NCBI RefSeq assembly: GCF_041893525.1
Contig: NZ_CP169068.1
DNA length: 64,000 nt
Direction: 5' to 3' (one strand)
Source: Phaeobacter bryozoorum
Lineage (GTDB): Bacteria; Pseudomonadota; Alphaproteobacteria; Rhodobacterales; Rhodobacteraceae
Shown: one piece after another, positions 17,092 through 25,324 of the stretch
How positions within the stretch are numbered: the first letter of the stretch is position 1
Layout: each line of letters starts with the position of its first letter
Notes under the pieces: generated by a model
What the model saw: only the letters and a program-made list of their open reading frames with translations
Told to the model about the DNA's origin: nothing
Database searches by the model: none
Position numbers and translations under genes: made by a program

Positions 17092-18516
17092 ATGTTCGAT
17101 GGGCTGACAGCCGAGACACTGGCACGCATGCAATTTGCGTTCACCGTCTCGTTTCACATCATCTTCCCGGCGTTTTCCATCGGGCTTGCCAGCTACCTCG
17201 CGGTGCTGAACGCGCTGTGGCTGCGGACCCGGGACGACACCTATTACACGCTGTTCGAATACTGGAAAAAGATCTTCGCCGTTGCCTTTGGCATGGGGGT
17301 CGTCTCGGGCATCGTGATGTCTTACCAGTTTGGCACCAACTGGTCGGTGTTCTCGGACAAGACCGGCCCGGTGCTCGGGCCACTGATGGCCTATGAGGTG
17401 CTCTCGGCGTTTTTCCTGGAGGCCGGGTTTCTAGGGATCATGCTGTTTGGTCGTGCCCGCGTCGGCGATGGGCTGCATATGTTTGCAACCGCCATGGTGG
17501 CCTTTGGCACGCTGATGTCGGCCACTTGGATCCTGAGCGTGAACAGCTGGATGCAGACGCCGGCGGGCTATGCCATCAACGAGGTGGGCCAATTCGTACC
17601 GCAGGACTGGTGGCAGATCGTCTTCAACCCGTCCTTCCCCTATCGTCTGGTGCATATGGTGCTGGCGGCCTTCCTGACCACGGCACTGGTGGTGGGCGGT
17701 GTTGGCAGTCTGCACCTGTTGCGCGACAAGACCGATGTGGCGGCGCGGCGGATGTTCTCCATGGCGATGTGGATGCTGGTTCTGGTGGCGCCGATGCAGA
17801 TCGTGGCCGGCGATATGCACGGGCTGAACACATTGGAACACCAGCCCGCCAAGGTGATGGCCATGGAAGGCCATTTTGACAGCCATCCCGACGGCGCCCC
17901 GCTCATCCTCTTTGGTCTGCCCAATGCCGAGACCAAGACAATCGACTATGCCATTGAAATCCCCAAACTCTCCAGCCTGATCCTGAAACATGACCTGAAC
18001 GCACCGCTGGCAGGGCTCGATACGATCCCCGATGAAGATGAGCCGCCGGTGGCCATCGTCTTCTGGAGCTTCCGGGTCATGGTCGGCCTTGGCTTTGCCA
18101 TGCTCGGCCTTGCGCTCTGGTCGCTCTGGGGGCGTCTGCGCGGGCAGCTCTATGAAAACCGCGGGCTCCAGCGGGCCTCGATCCTGATGGCACCGATGGG
18201 CTTTGTTGCGGTTCTGGCCGGCTGGATCACCACAGAGGTCGGGCGGCAGCCCTTCACCGTCTACGGGCTGCTGCGCACGTCCGACAGTCTGGCACCGGTG
18301 GCAGCGCCGGCAGTCGCCGCCTCACTCACGGCCTTCATCGTGGTCTATTTCTTCATCTTCGGCGCCGGAACTTTCTACATCCTGCGGATGATGAACAAGG
18401 TGCCTGCCACCCGGAACCTGGGGCTGCGCGACGGGCCGATCCGGGCCGCAGGGATCACCCCGGCGCAGCAGGTCGATCCCGATGTCACCGATGAACCCAC
18501 CCCACAAGGCAACTGA
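17092..18516 (+). CDS. cioA: cytochrome bd-type quinol oxidase subunit I (cyanide-insensitive oxidase CioA)
   Basis: Subunit I binds the three hemes and the quinol. The 474-residue protein has the conserved N-terminal His-Ile-Ile-Phe-Pro-Ala-Phe-Ser helix and the Met/heme ligands near Val-Leu-Ser-Ala-Phe-Phe-Leu-Glu. It has the second signature GWITTEVGRQPF near residue 378, with the Gln-loop before it short, as in cyanide-insensitive oxidases. In E. coli CydA the corresponding motif is similar but the loop is longer. The short loop and the neighbouring DUF2474 gene make CIO the better name. Such oxidases give oxygen reduction that resists cyanide, NO and sulfide. The operon cioA-cioB-DUF2474 is divergent from a Crp/Fnr gene. 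Confidence 0.95.
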   Translation: MFDGLTAETLARMQFAFTVSFHIIFPAFSIGLASYLAVLNALWLRTRDDTYYTLFEYWKKIFAVAFGMGVVSGIVMSYQFGTNWSVFSDKTGPVLGPLMAYEVLSAFFLEAGFLGIMLFGRARVGDGLHMFATAMVAFGTLMSATWILSVNSWMQTPAGYAINEVGQFVPQDWWQIVFNPSFPYRLVHMVLAAFLTTALVVGGVGSLHLLRDKTDVAARRMFSMAMWMLVLVAPMQIVAGDMHGLNTLEHQPAKVMAMEGHFDSHPDGAPLILFGLPNAETKTIDYAIEIPKLSSLILKHDLNAPLAGLDTIPDEDEPPVAIVFWSFRVMVGLGFAMLGLALWSLWGRLRGQLYENRGLQRASILMAPMGFVAVLAGWITTEVGRQPFTVYGLLRTSDSLAPVAAPAVAASLTAFIVVYFFIFGAGTFYILRMMNKVPATRNLGLRDGPIRAAGITPAQQVDPDVTDEPTPQGN

Positions 18517-18530
18517 CAGAGGTCCTCGCT

Positions 18531-19535
18531 ATGCTGTTTGAACTCTCCTTTATCTGGGCCGGAATCATTGCCTTTGCGGTGCTGACCTATGTTGTGCTCG
18601 ATGGGTTTGACCTTGGCGTCGGGATCCTGTTCCCCTTCGCCGGTTCCGAACGCGATCGGGCCACCATGATGAACTCCATCGCCCCGGTCTGGGATGGCAA
18701 TGAAACCTGGCTGGTGCTGGGCGGCGGCGGGCTGTTTGCGGTGTTCCCGCTGGCCTATGCGGTGATCATGCCGGCGCTCTACATGCCGATCACCCTGATG
18801 TTGCTGGCGCTGGTGTTTCGCGGTGTCGCCTTTGAATACCGCTGGCGCACCACCCGCTGGCGTGGCGTCTGGGACGTCGCGTTCTTTGGCGGCTCTGTTG
18901 TGGCGGCGATCATGCAGGGCATCGCGCTGGGCGCGCTGGTACAGGGGATCGAGATCGAGGGCCGCGCCTACGCAGGCGGCTGGTGGGACTGGCTGACCCC
19001 GTTTTCGCTGATCACCGGCCTGGCAGTGCTGACCGGCTATGCGCTGCTTGGTGCGACCTGGCTCTACATGAAGACCGAGGGTGATCTACAGCATCAGATG
19101 CGCGGCTACGCGCGCTGGCTCGGCGTCGTCACATTGGCGGCAATTGCGCTGGTCAGCCTGCTCACCCCGTTTCAGGACCCGGAGTATTTCCGCCGCTGGT
19201 TCAACCTGCCGGGCAGCCTGTTCAGCCTGTTGGTACCGGGGCTGGTTGTGGCGTGCAGCTACGCGCTGTTTCAGGGGCTGAAGGGCGCGCGCGACGCCCA
19301 GCCGTTTCTGGCAGCACTTGGGCTCTTTGTGCTGGGTTTCATCGGCATTGGCATCAGCTTCTACCCGTTCATCGTGCCGCCGGGCCTGACCATCGCCGAA
19401 GCCGCCGCCCCGGATGAAAGCCTGATGTTCACGCTGGTCGGCGCGGTGGTGCTGGTGCCTCTGATCCTGGCCTATACCGCCTATGCCTATTGGGTATTTC
19501 GCGGCAAGATCAACCCGGAGGAGGGCTATCATTGA
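18531..19535 (+). CDS. cioB: cytochrome bd-type quinol oxidase subunit II (CioB)
   Basis: The 334-residue subunit II shows the family N terminus around Ile-Trp-Ala-Gly-Ile-Ile-Ala-Phe, followed by DGFDLGVGILFPF and the conserved NGNETWLVLGGGGLFAVFP-like stretch (here WDGNETWLVLGGGGLFAVFP), with about eight to nine membrane helices. It forms the heterodimer with CioA in the inner membrane. The start is 14 bp behind the cioA stop. The stop overlaps the TTG start of the next gene by two bases, so the DUF2474 protein is probably translated by re-initiation. No anomaly seen. Confidence 0.95.
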   Translation: MLFELSFIWAGIIAFAVLTYVVLDGFDLGVGILFPFAGSERDRATMMNSIAPVWDGNETWLVLGGGGLFAVFPLAYAVIMPALYMPITLMLLALVFRGVAFEYRWRTTRWRGVWDVAFFGGSVVAAIMQGIALGALVQGIEIEGRAYAGGWWDWLTPFSLITGLAVLTGYALLGATWLYMKTEGDLQHQMRGYARWLGVVTLAAIALVSLLTPFQDPEYFRRWFNLPGSLFSLLVPGLVVACSYALFQGLKGARDAQPFLAALGLFVLGFIGIGISFYPFIVPPGLTIAEAAAPDESLMFTLVGAVVLVPLILAYTAYAYWVFRGKINPEEGYH

Positions 19536-19711
19536 GCACCTCCGAACAGCCTCCTGAGCGGGCAACCACACCCCGCGGCAGCGCCAGTCCCGAAGCAAAG
19601 GTCAGGCATCACCCGCTGGGGCGGCTGCTGTGGTTTGCGGTTATCTGGTGTGCCAGCGTCGGGGTGCTGGCCTGTGTCGCGGCGCTGATCCGCTGGGCCA
19701 TCACACCTTAG
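19532..19711 (+). CDS. DUF2474 small membrane protein of the CIO operon
   Basis: This 59-residue product begins at a TTG that overlaps the cioB stop codon, with a strong GGAGGAGGG ribosome site 7-15 bases upstream. The N-terminal half is polar with many prolines and serines. The C-terminal half is one transmembrane helix (about residues 31-52, with Leu-Trp-Phe-Ala-Val-Ile-Trp) and a Trp-Ala-Ile-Thr end. Small single-helix proteins of this type accompany cyanide-insensitive oxidases and resemble the CydX accessory subunit of bd oxidases in size and position. The frame continues upstream to 19490, but that part lies in cioB. Function as a third subunit is inferred from context. Confidence 0.8.
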   Translation: MSTSEQPPERATTPRGSASPEAKVRHHPLGRLLWFAVIWCASVGVLACVAALIRWAITP

Positions 19712-20272
19712 GCGCGCGCCGGTTTTCTGAGTGCAAAGGCCAGCCGCGATGCAGCCAGGTCACGTCAAGTGGTCGGCCACGTCATGTAATCGACCACCGC
19801 ATAGGTGGCCACCGGCTGAGATCGCAGCTGTACCGGGGCCGTCGCAGGCGCCTACTCGCAGGATGAGCGCCGCAACAAGTGGCAGCTGCCGAAGGCGGCT
19901 TTCCACCTCCTGGCAGATCGGGCGGACACAATTTTGTCGCATCGGTTTCGGGATCAACAGCCCTGCGACACAGACCTACGGCTCAGACCCGGAGACTGGT
20001 CCTGACCCGGAGACTGGTCCCGACCTGGACACCGATCCATAGCCGGACACCGATCCAGCTCCGACATAGACGCGGACCCAGACACAGCTCTGCACGCCTG
20101 CGGCGTCTCACGACAGGCCGACCTCGCTGGGCAGAGCCAACAGTTTTCACAGAATACGTTTCACCAACCACAGGCCCCACCCATCGCAGCCCCTTCAAGA
20201 TGGATCCAGCGATCATGCCCACATAAAGGCGCAGTCATTTGTGGCGCCGAGAGCTGCCCGTCAACGCAGCCC
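19712..20272. other. Gene-poor stretch between the cio operon and a NarL-type regulator
   Basis: This 561-bp interval holds only short frames with no family resemblance and unusual codon use. It contains a degenerate 18-bp tandem array at 19986-20057. Several frames are open for 60-115 codons, but none has a convincing ribosome site. It may be a remnant of a lost gene. No promoter-like element was recognised. Confidence 0.55.
19986..20057. repeat. Eroded 18-bp tandem repeat (four units)
   Basis: Units begin at 19986, 20004, 20022 and 20040. Units 1 and 2 differ at one position (GACCCGGAGACTGGTCCT against ...CCC). Units 3 and 4 share ...GGACACCGATCCA. On the plus strand they read as Asp-Pro-Glu-Thr-Gly-Pro, the same again, then Asp-Leu-Asp-Thr-Asp-Pro, and a TAG stop at the start of unit 4. 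The array is in a stretch without a recognisable gene. Confidence 0.75.
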
Positions 20273-20887
20273 TTAGAACAGGCCTGCTTCCTTCGCGGTG
20301 AGAGCGGCCTGGGTGCGGTTCTTGGCCTCCAGCTTGCGGCACAGCGTGCGCACATGCAGCTTGATCGTCACCTCCTGCAACTCAAGCTCGCGGGCGATTT
20401 CCTTGTTCGACAGGCCGCGGCACAGCCCGTCCAGAACCTCGATCTCGCGCGGGCTGAGTTTTTCGGCAAGCGGATGGGCAGGGGCCTCGGCCTCCTTGCG
20501 CATCAATTCAACGGGCACATAGATTTCGCCGGCACTCATGAAGCGGACCGCGTTCAGCAGCGATTGGGCGCCCATGGTTTTGGGAATGAAGCCAATCGCC
20601 CCGGCATCCAGAGCCTCCTGAGCAGTCCGGGTCGGCGCGCTGCCGGAGATGATCGCAACCCCCTTGCCGCCATTGGCCTTCAGCGCCGTTCCCAAACCAT
20701 CCAGCCCCTGCATTCCTGGCATATTGTAATCCAGCAGGACCAGATCATAGGGGCCGTTCTCTTCGATCTCGCTCAGCGCGCCGGGCAGATCGACGGTCGA
20801 GGTTACTGCCGCGCCGCCTTCTGATGTCAGATAAGCGGAAATGGTTTCACGCACCATGTCGTGGTCGTCCGCCAATAGAATACGCAT
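20273..20887 (-). CDS. NarL/FixJ family response regulator (REC-LuxR HTH)
   Basis: The 204-residue protein has an N-terminal receiver domain with the acidic pair Ala-Asp-Asp-His (residues 6-9), the phospho-acceptor Asp53 in LVLLDYNMPG and the Lys of Ile-Pro-Lys-Thr. It ends in a LuxR-type helix-turn-helix (about residues 140-200), with LSPREIEVLDGLCRGLSNKE as its signature. It is transcribed away from a periplasmic molybdopterin-fold protein and a hybrid sensor kinase, which are its most likely partners. The kinase has its own receiver and Hpt domains, so a phosphorelay to this regulator is plausible. A TTGATAAAAAGTCAA dyad lies at 20938-20952, near the promoter. Confidence 0.9.
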   Translation of the reverse strand: MRILLADDHDMVRETISAYLTSEGGAAVTSTVDLPGALSEIEENGPYDLVLLDYNMPGMQGLDGLGTALKANGGKGVAIISGSAPTRTAQEALDAGAIGFIPKTMGAQSLLNAVRFMSAGEIYVPVELMRKEAEAPAHPLAEKLSPREIEVLDGLCRGLSNKEIARELELQEVTIKLHVRTLCRKLEAKNRTQAALTAKEAGLF

Positions 20888-21237
20888 GTAAGCTCCTGCA
20901 AAGTACCGGCCTGAACGTCAGCATACCCTCAATTTGGTTGATAAAAAGTCAATTCCACGCAACCGCAGCGCGTGCAGGGGCGCCTTTTGAGGTTACCGGA
21001 ACATTGTACAGGCGCGTATTCCCCGCATAATTGCGGCCGTGGAGGCATAAAATCGGCCGGAATTGCCAAAAAAATGCAGCGCTGGTTACGAATCCTATAC
21101 CAAAGAATAGCAGTCTATCCGCAGGAACAGATGCTCTGGACGGCGGTTTGTGACAGGTTCGACCCAGATCAAGAATGTGCATCACCCGGTAGCGGGGCCG
21201 CAATCGGCGGAATGGCACAGGCAAAAGGATAGACGCG
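20888..21237. promoter_or_regulatory. Divergent regulatory region between the response regulator and the kinase operon
   Basis: This 350-bp stretch is clearly more AT-rich than its flanks and separates divergent genes. It contains an imperfect dyad TTGATAAAAAGTCAA at 20938-20952, and an A-rich run around 21064-21076. Short frames here (for example 20972-21232) show no family resemblance. It most likely holds the promoters of both the response-regulator gene and the operon starting at 21238. Confidence 0.5.
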
Positions 21238-21762
21238 ATGAAATACTGGCACCTCCACATTGTAGCCCTGCTTGCAGCGGTCACATTGCTCTGCGGTCTG
21301 GCCCCTCAGGACGCCCGGGCGTCCCAATCCGGCGAGACGGTTCTGACCGTTGCCGTCAAACCCCAGAACGGCGGCGATACGCAGCAGTTCGTATTCTCGA
21401 TGGATGAATTGCGCAGCCTGCCGGTCGCCCAGTTCGATACCCGCACCATCTGGACCTCCGGCGAACAGGCCTTTACCGGTGTCAGCCTGGCTGCGTTGCT
21501 GGCCCATGTCGGTGTGGATCAACATCAGGCCGGTGTCGTCGTGGCACGGGCAATCAACGATTATGCCGTGGAGATTCCGGTTTCAGACGCCACCAATGGC
21601 GGGCCAATGGTCGCCTATGAGCGCAATGGCGCAACAATGTCGGTCCGCGACAAGGGCCCGTTGTGGATTGTCTACCCCTACGACAGCGATCCGACCTACC
21701 GTACCGAGGCGGTTTATTCCCGCAGCATCTGGCAGCTTGAGGAGATCACGATAGGCGAATGA
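21238..21762 (+). CDS. Periplasmic oxidoreductase molybdopterin-binding-fold protein
   Basis: The 174-residue product has a cleaved signal peptide (hydrophobic to about residue 25, then Ala-Arg-Ala). It has a domain resembling the molybdopterin-binding fold of the sulfite-oxidase superfamily: Phe-Ser-Met-Asp-Glu-Leu, the Phe-Thr-Gly-Val-Ser-Leu-Ala-Ala-Leu-Leu segment, then NDYAVEIPVSDA and KGPLWIVYPYD. I see no Cys at the position used for molybdenum ligation in sulfite oxidases, so it may bind a different ligand or act as a sensor. It precedes the hybrid kinase gene by 32 bp on the same strand, suggesting a periplasmic sensing partner. Assigned from residues and context. Confidence 0.72.
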   Translation: MKYWHLHIVALLAAVTLLCGLAPQDARASQSGETVLTVAVKPQNGGDTQQFVFSMDELRSLPVAQFDTRTIWTSGEQAFTGVSLAALLAHVGVDQHQAGVVVARAINDYAVEIPVSDATNGGPMVAYERNGATMSVRDKGPLWIVYPYDSDPTYRTEAVYSRSIWQLEEITIGE

Positions 21763-21794
21763 CCCGAACAGGCATAGGCACAGGTCTTTCATAG

Positions 21795-24434
21795 GTGCGG
21801 CTCAGGGAAAACCCTCTGCTGTCGCGCAGCGTCCTCATCACCGTGGGCTTGGTTCTCGCCTTGCTCGCGGTGCAGTCCGTTCGGCTGGGGCGCGAGGTGC
21901 TGGTGCGTCTGGATGGCCTGTCAACCGCCGCCACCGACAGCCTGCAATGGACCCTGTCACAGGCCGAAATCGAACAGCTGAAACTGGAAAACGCGGTGCT
22001 CTCCGCCCGGAGTGAGCAGGATCTGTCTCAGGTCCGCCGCGAATTCGACATCCTCTACAGCCGGGTCGCCACCATCCGCGAAAGCCGCACCTTCAAACCG
22101 GTGCGGGACGAACCCGAAAACGCCCGGGTTCTGGCGCGGGTCATGTCGCGGATCGACCGGCTGATCACCTATATCGACGGCCCGGATGAGGCGCTCCTGT
22201 TCGGGCTGCCCCAGGTGCGGGACATGCTGCGGGACAATCGCGCCGATCTGCGTGTTCTGGCGCTGGCCGGGTTGACGGAACATGCCCGCACAACCGAGGA
22301 GAAACGCCTCAACCTCTTTGCGATCCTGTCCCGGCTGGCGTGGGTGGTCCTCGCGCTCTGTGTGGCGCTGGGGCTGACGGCATTGATGATGGGGCGGCTT
22401 TACCAGCGCGGCAAGCGGCTGGCGGAGCGCACACGCTTTGCCGTCAGCCGGATGCGCGCCATGATCACATCATCGCTGGATGCCATTCTGGTGGTTGGTG
22501 ACGACGGGCGCATTCAGGAGGTCAACGGCGCCGCCGAGACGATCTTTGGCTATTCGCGGGGCGAGGCGACGGGCGCCGATATGGCGGATCTGATTGTCCC
22601 CGATCACCTGCGCGACGCCCATGAGCAGGGCATGCAGGCCTATCGGTCCGGGGCGACGCCCAAGGTCATCGGGCAGGGGCGTATCCAGCTGGAAGCAAAG
22701 CGTAAATCCGGCGAGGTCTTTCCGGTGGAACTGTCGATTACGGCCAGCCAGTCGGCAGAAGAAACCGTCTTTGTCAGCTACCTGCGCGATATTTCTGACC
22801 GCATCGCCGCGGAGGAGGCGCTGACGCGCGCCCGCGATGAGGCGCTGGCCGGTGAACGGGCAAAGGCGGATCTCCTCACGGTGATGAGCCACGAAATGCG
22901 GACGCCGCTTACCGGTGTTCTGGGCGCGGTTGAGCTGCTGGACGGCACGCCGCTCACCGCTGATCAGCGTGAATACCTGTCGGCGATCCGCGACTTCGGC
23001 GATCGCCTGATGGCCCATGTCAACGACGTCCTGCAGCTGTCACACCTGGAAACCGGCGTCGAATATGAACATCAGCGCATCTTCGATCTTTGCGATCTGG
23101 TGCAGGAACTGGTCGATTCCCATCAGGCCGTGGCGCGCCGCGGCCGCAACGATCTCAGCCTGCATTGCAGCCTTGGCCCCTGTGACGAAGTCCTCGGCCG
23201 CCCCGTCGCTCTGAAGAAGGTGCTGGTCAACCTTGTTGAAAACGCGTTGCAGTTCACCACCGATGGCGCGGTGTCAATCGACGTGCTGCGGGTGAGGGGC
23301 AGCGATACCGTGGAGATCTGCATTGCCGACACCGGGGCCGGCATCGCTGAGCATGATCTGGACCGGATCTTTGAAGATTTCATCCGGCTGGACGCCAGCT
23401 ATGCGCGCAGCAGCGAAGGCACCGGTCTGGGTCTTGCGATCACCCGTCGTATCGTGGTGTCGATGGGGGGCGAGATCACCTGCGAAAGTGAGCTGGGGGA
23501 GGGCAGCCTGTTCACCATTTCGCTGCCACTGCCGGCCTCGGACGGGCGCGGGCGGATCGGTCAGGCGACCCCCGATACGCCGCTGATTGCGAATGCGGAA
23601 CAGACGTCTCCGCAGCCCGGCGATACAGCCGCGGATGAGGCACAGTGCGCGCGGATCCTTGTGGTCGAAGACAATGAAATCAATCGTATTCTTGTCGAAC
23701 GGATGCTGATCACGCTTGGGCATGAGGTGGTGCTGGCCGAGGGGGGCGCCGAAGGGGTGGAGGCCGCACGGCGCGAGGATTTTGATCTGATCCTGATGGA
23801 CATCAGCATGCCTGAAGTAGACGGGATCGAGGCCACCCGCCGCATCCGCGCCGAGGCGCTGGCGGAGGGCACGCAGATTGTCGCGCTGACGGCCCATGTC
23901 GGGCAGCAGGATCACGCACAAATCCTGGCAGGCGGGCTTGCCGAAGTGGTCACCAAGCCGGTGAGCAAGCAGGCATTGGCAGAGGTGATTTCACGCCGCG
24001 CCAGAATGCAACGCAGCGCCGTAAAAGAGGTCGCCGGACAGCCGCCCGCACAGCTGCCTGCCGCGCCTCACAGCCAAATGCCCATGGCGCAGCCTGCACC
24101 GCAGCCAGCCGAGGGGCAATCGGATATAACGCAATTTTTTCATGCGCTTGGTGCTGAACGTGGGGCGCAGTTCCTGCACGTCTACAGTGACGAGGTCGAT
24201 CAGTTCCTGACCGATCTGCGCGCGGCAGATGAGCTGGGGCAGGCGCACCGGCAGGAGGCACACAGGCTCGCTGGTTCCGCCGCGGTGCTGGGCTTTACCG
24301 CGCTGCGGGAGGCCCTGCTGACGCTTGAACATTCGGAGATGGACGCCATGCCCGATCTGATGCCCCTCATGGCCGAGTGGGAACAGGCGAGCGCGGAAAT
24401 CGGTGGATATCTTCCCGGCAAGGCGGCCGGCTGA
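21795..24434 (+). CDS. Hybrid sensor histidine kinase (PAS-HisKA-HATPase-REC-Hpt)
   Basis: The 879-residue protein starts at GTG 21795. Two membrane segments (about residues 11-29 and 178-202) enclose a helical periplasmic sensor region. After them come a PAS domain (about 220-336, GYSRGEATG), the dimerisation/phospho-acceptor His366 (SHEMRTPLTG), and an ATPase domain with N box ENALQF, Gly boxes around ADTGAGIA and GTGLGLAITR. A receiver domain follows, with Asp669 in LILMDISMPE, and a C-terminal Hpt domain with His823 (EAHRLAGSAAV). The tripartite layout allows a full phosphorelay. It follows the periplasmic molybdopterin-fold gene and is divergent from the NarL-type regulator, the likely output. 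All catalytic motifs are intact. Confidence 0.93.
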   Translation: MRLRENPLLSRSVLITVGLVLALLAVQSVRLGREVLVRLDGLSTAATDSLQWTLSQAEIEQLKLENAVLSARSEQDLSQVRREFDILYSRVATIRESRTFKPVRDEPENARVLARVMSRIDRLITYIDGPDEALLFGLPQVRDMLRDNRADLRVLALAGLTEHARTTEEKRLNLFAILSRLAWVVLALCVALGLTALMMGRLYQRGKRLAERTRFAVSRMRAMITSSLDAILVVGDDGRIQEVNGAAETIFGYSRGEATGADMADLIVPDHLRDAHEQGMQAYRSGATPKVIGQGRIQLEAKRKSGEVFPVELSITASQSAEETVFVSYLRDISDRIAAEEALTRARDEALAGERAKADLLTVMSHEMRTPLTGVLGAVELLDGTPLTADQREYLSAIRDFGDRLMAHVNDVLQLSHLETGVEYEHQRIFDLCDLVQELVDSHQAVARRGRNDLSLHCSLGPCDEVLGRPVALKKVLVNLVENALQFTTDGAVSIDVLRVRGSDTVEICIADTGAGIAEHDLDRIFEDFIRLDASYARSSEGTGLGLAITRRIVVSMGGEITCESELGEGSLFTISLPLPASDGRGRIGQATPDTPLIANAEQTSPQPGDTAADEAQCARILVVEDNEINRILVERMLITLGHEVVLAEGGAEGVEAARREDFDLILMDISMPEVDGIEATRRIRAEALAEGTQIVALTAHVGQQDHAQILAGGLAEVVTKPVSKQALAEVISRRARMQRSAVKEVAGQPPAQLPAAPHSQMPMAQPAPQPAEGQSDITQFFHALGAERGAQFLHVYSDEVDQFLTDLRAADELGQAHRQEAHRLAGSAAVLGFTALREALLTLEHSEMDAMPDLMPLMAEWEQASAEIGGYLPGKAAG

Positions 24435-24575
24435 GCAGCCGCGTGCAAAAGCAAAAACGGCGCGCCGCTGACCCAGAAGGGGTATTGGCGCGCCGAGACA
24501 TGTAACACCGGCTATCAGGTCATGAGATGCCGACCCATGCGGGGCTTAAACCGGCGGGATTTGGCCAGACGGCGT

Positions 24576-24749
24576 TTAGACCGGCGGCTTACCCTTGAGT
24601 GCGCGCATGACCATGGCCACGACGAACAGCACCAGGAATATGAAGAACAGGATCTTGGCGATGCCTGCCGATGCCCCGGCGATGCCGCCAAATCCGAGTA
24701 GGGCCGCGATCAGCGCCACGACCAGAAATGTAATTGCCCAACCAAGCAT
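24576..24749 (-). CDS. DUF1328 (YtjA-like) small membrane protein
   Basis: The 57-residue product starts MLGWAITFLVVALIAALLGF, the diagnostic N terminus of DUF1328. It continues with Gly-Gly-Ile-Ala-Gly, a second hydrophobic helix and a short basic end with Lys-Gly-Lys-Pro-Pro. Two transmembrane helices are predicted. Members are common in proteobacteria and stress-related in expression; no function is known. The ATG at 24749 is preceded by GGAGGAGAGA at a good spacing. It lies 20 bp beyond the end of the receiver-like gene on the same strand, so both are probably on one transcript. Confidence 0.9.
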   Translation of the reverse strand: MLGWAITFLVVALIAALLGFGGIAGASAGIAKILFFIFLVLFVVAMVMRALKGKPPV

Positions 24750-24769
24750 TCTCTCTCTCCTCCAAAAGG

Positions 24770-25264
24770 TTAGTCCACGATCCGCAGATGAGGAGACAAC
24801 GTTTCAGCTTGCGAATTGTTCCCGGCAGGTTTCCTGGCCCCCTTGCGCCGCGGCGTCAGCCAGCTCTTGATCATTGACGCCGAAAACGGGCGAAACAGCA
24901 CGGGCCAGGGGTAGGTGCCTATGTCGGCAAGCTCCAGTTCAGCCTCAGCCCGGGTGCCCATCAGAACCAATGTGCCAGACCGCGCCGCAATGATCTCGTC
25001 CAGTTTCAGCTGGTCGATCTGTGCACTGCCGACCTCGGCAAAGACCACGGCCAGAGTGTGGCTCTTGCAGATATCCGGCATGGCCGCGTCGATCGACGGA
25101 TGGCACAGCACCTCGGCGTTGGTCTCGCATTCATGAATTGTATCTGAGATATCGCAGGTGGTCAGATGATCCTGTGTTGCAATGATATAAATTGGGGTTT
25201 CCGCAGCGGTCGTATTGACCGGAACATCGTCTTGCATAAGCTGATAGACCTTCGTTTCGTGCAT
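24770..25264 (-). CDS. Hypothetical protein with a receiver-like fold
   Basis: I do not recognise a family for this 164-residue protein. Its pattern of strands and helices (Ile-Tyr-Ile-Ile-Ala, then Ala-Val-Val-Phe-Ala-Glu-Val, then Gly-Thr-Leu-Val-Leu-Met-Gly-Thr-Arg, then Pro-Trp-Pro-Val-Leu-Phe-Arg-Pro-Phe) resembles a response-regulator receiver domain. The Pro-Phe at the end sits in the position of the conserved Lys-Pro. The acidic pocket and the phospho-acceptor Asp are not clear, so it would be a pseudo-receiver. The tail is basic. It is divergent from the Fnr-type gene at 25325 and shares a 60-bp promoter region with it, so mutual regulation is possible. Confidence 0.6.
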   Translation of the reverse strand: MHETKVYQLMQDDVPVNTTAAETPIYIIATQDHLTTCDISDTIHECETNAEVLCHPSIDAAMPDICKSHTLAVVFAEVGSAQIDQLKLDEIIAARSGTLVLMGTRAEAELELADIGTYPWPVLFRPFSASMIKSWLTPRRKGARKPAGNNSQAETLSPHLRIVD

Positions 25265-25324
25265 TCTGCGCCGAATTCAGCCTGCTCGCATTAATCTGTG
25301 ACATACCATTTAGGGAATAATCCA

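Noticed and set aside
20938..20952. TTGATAAAAAGTCAA as an FNR box
   Set aside because: The spacer is five, not four, and one arm position differs from the FNR consensus. Kept only as a description of the intergenic region.
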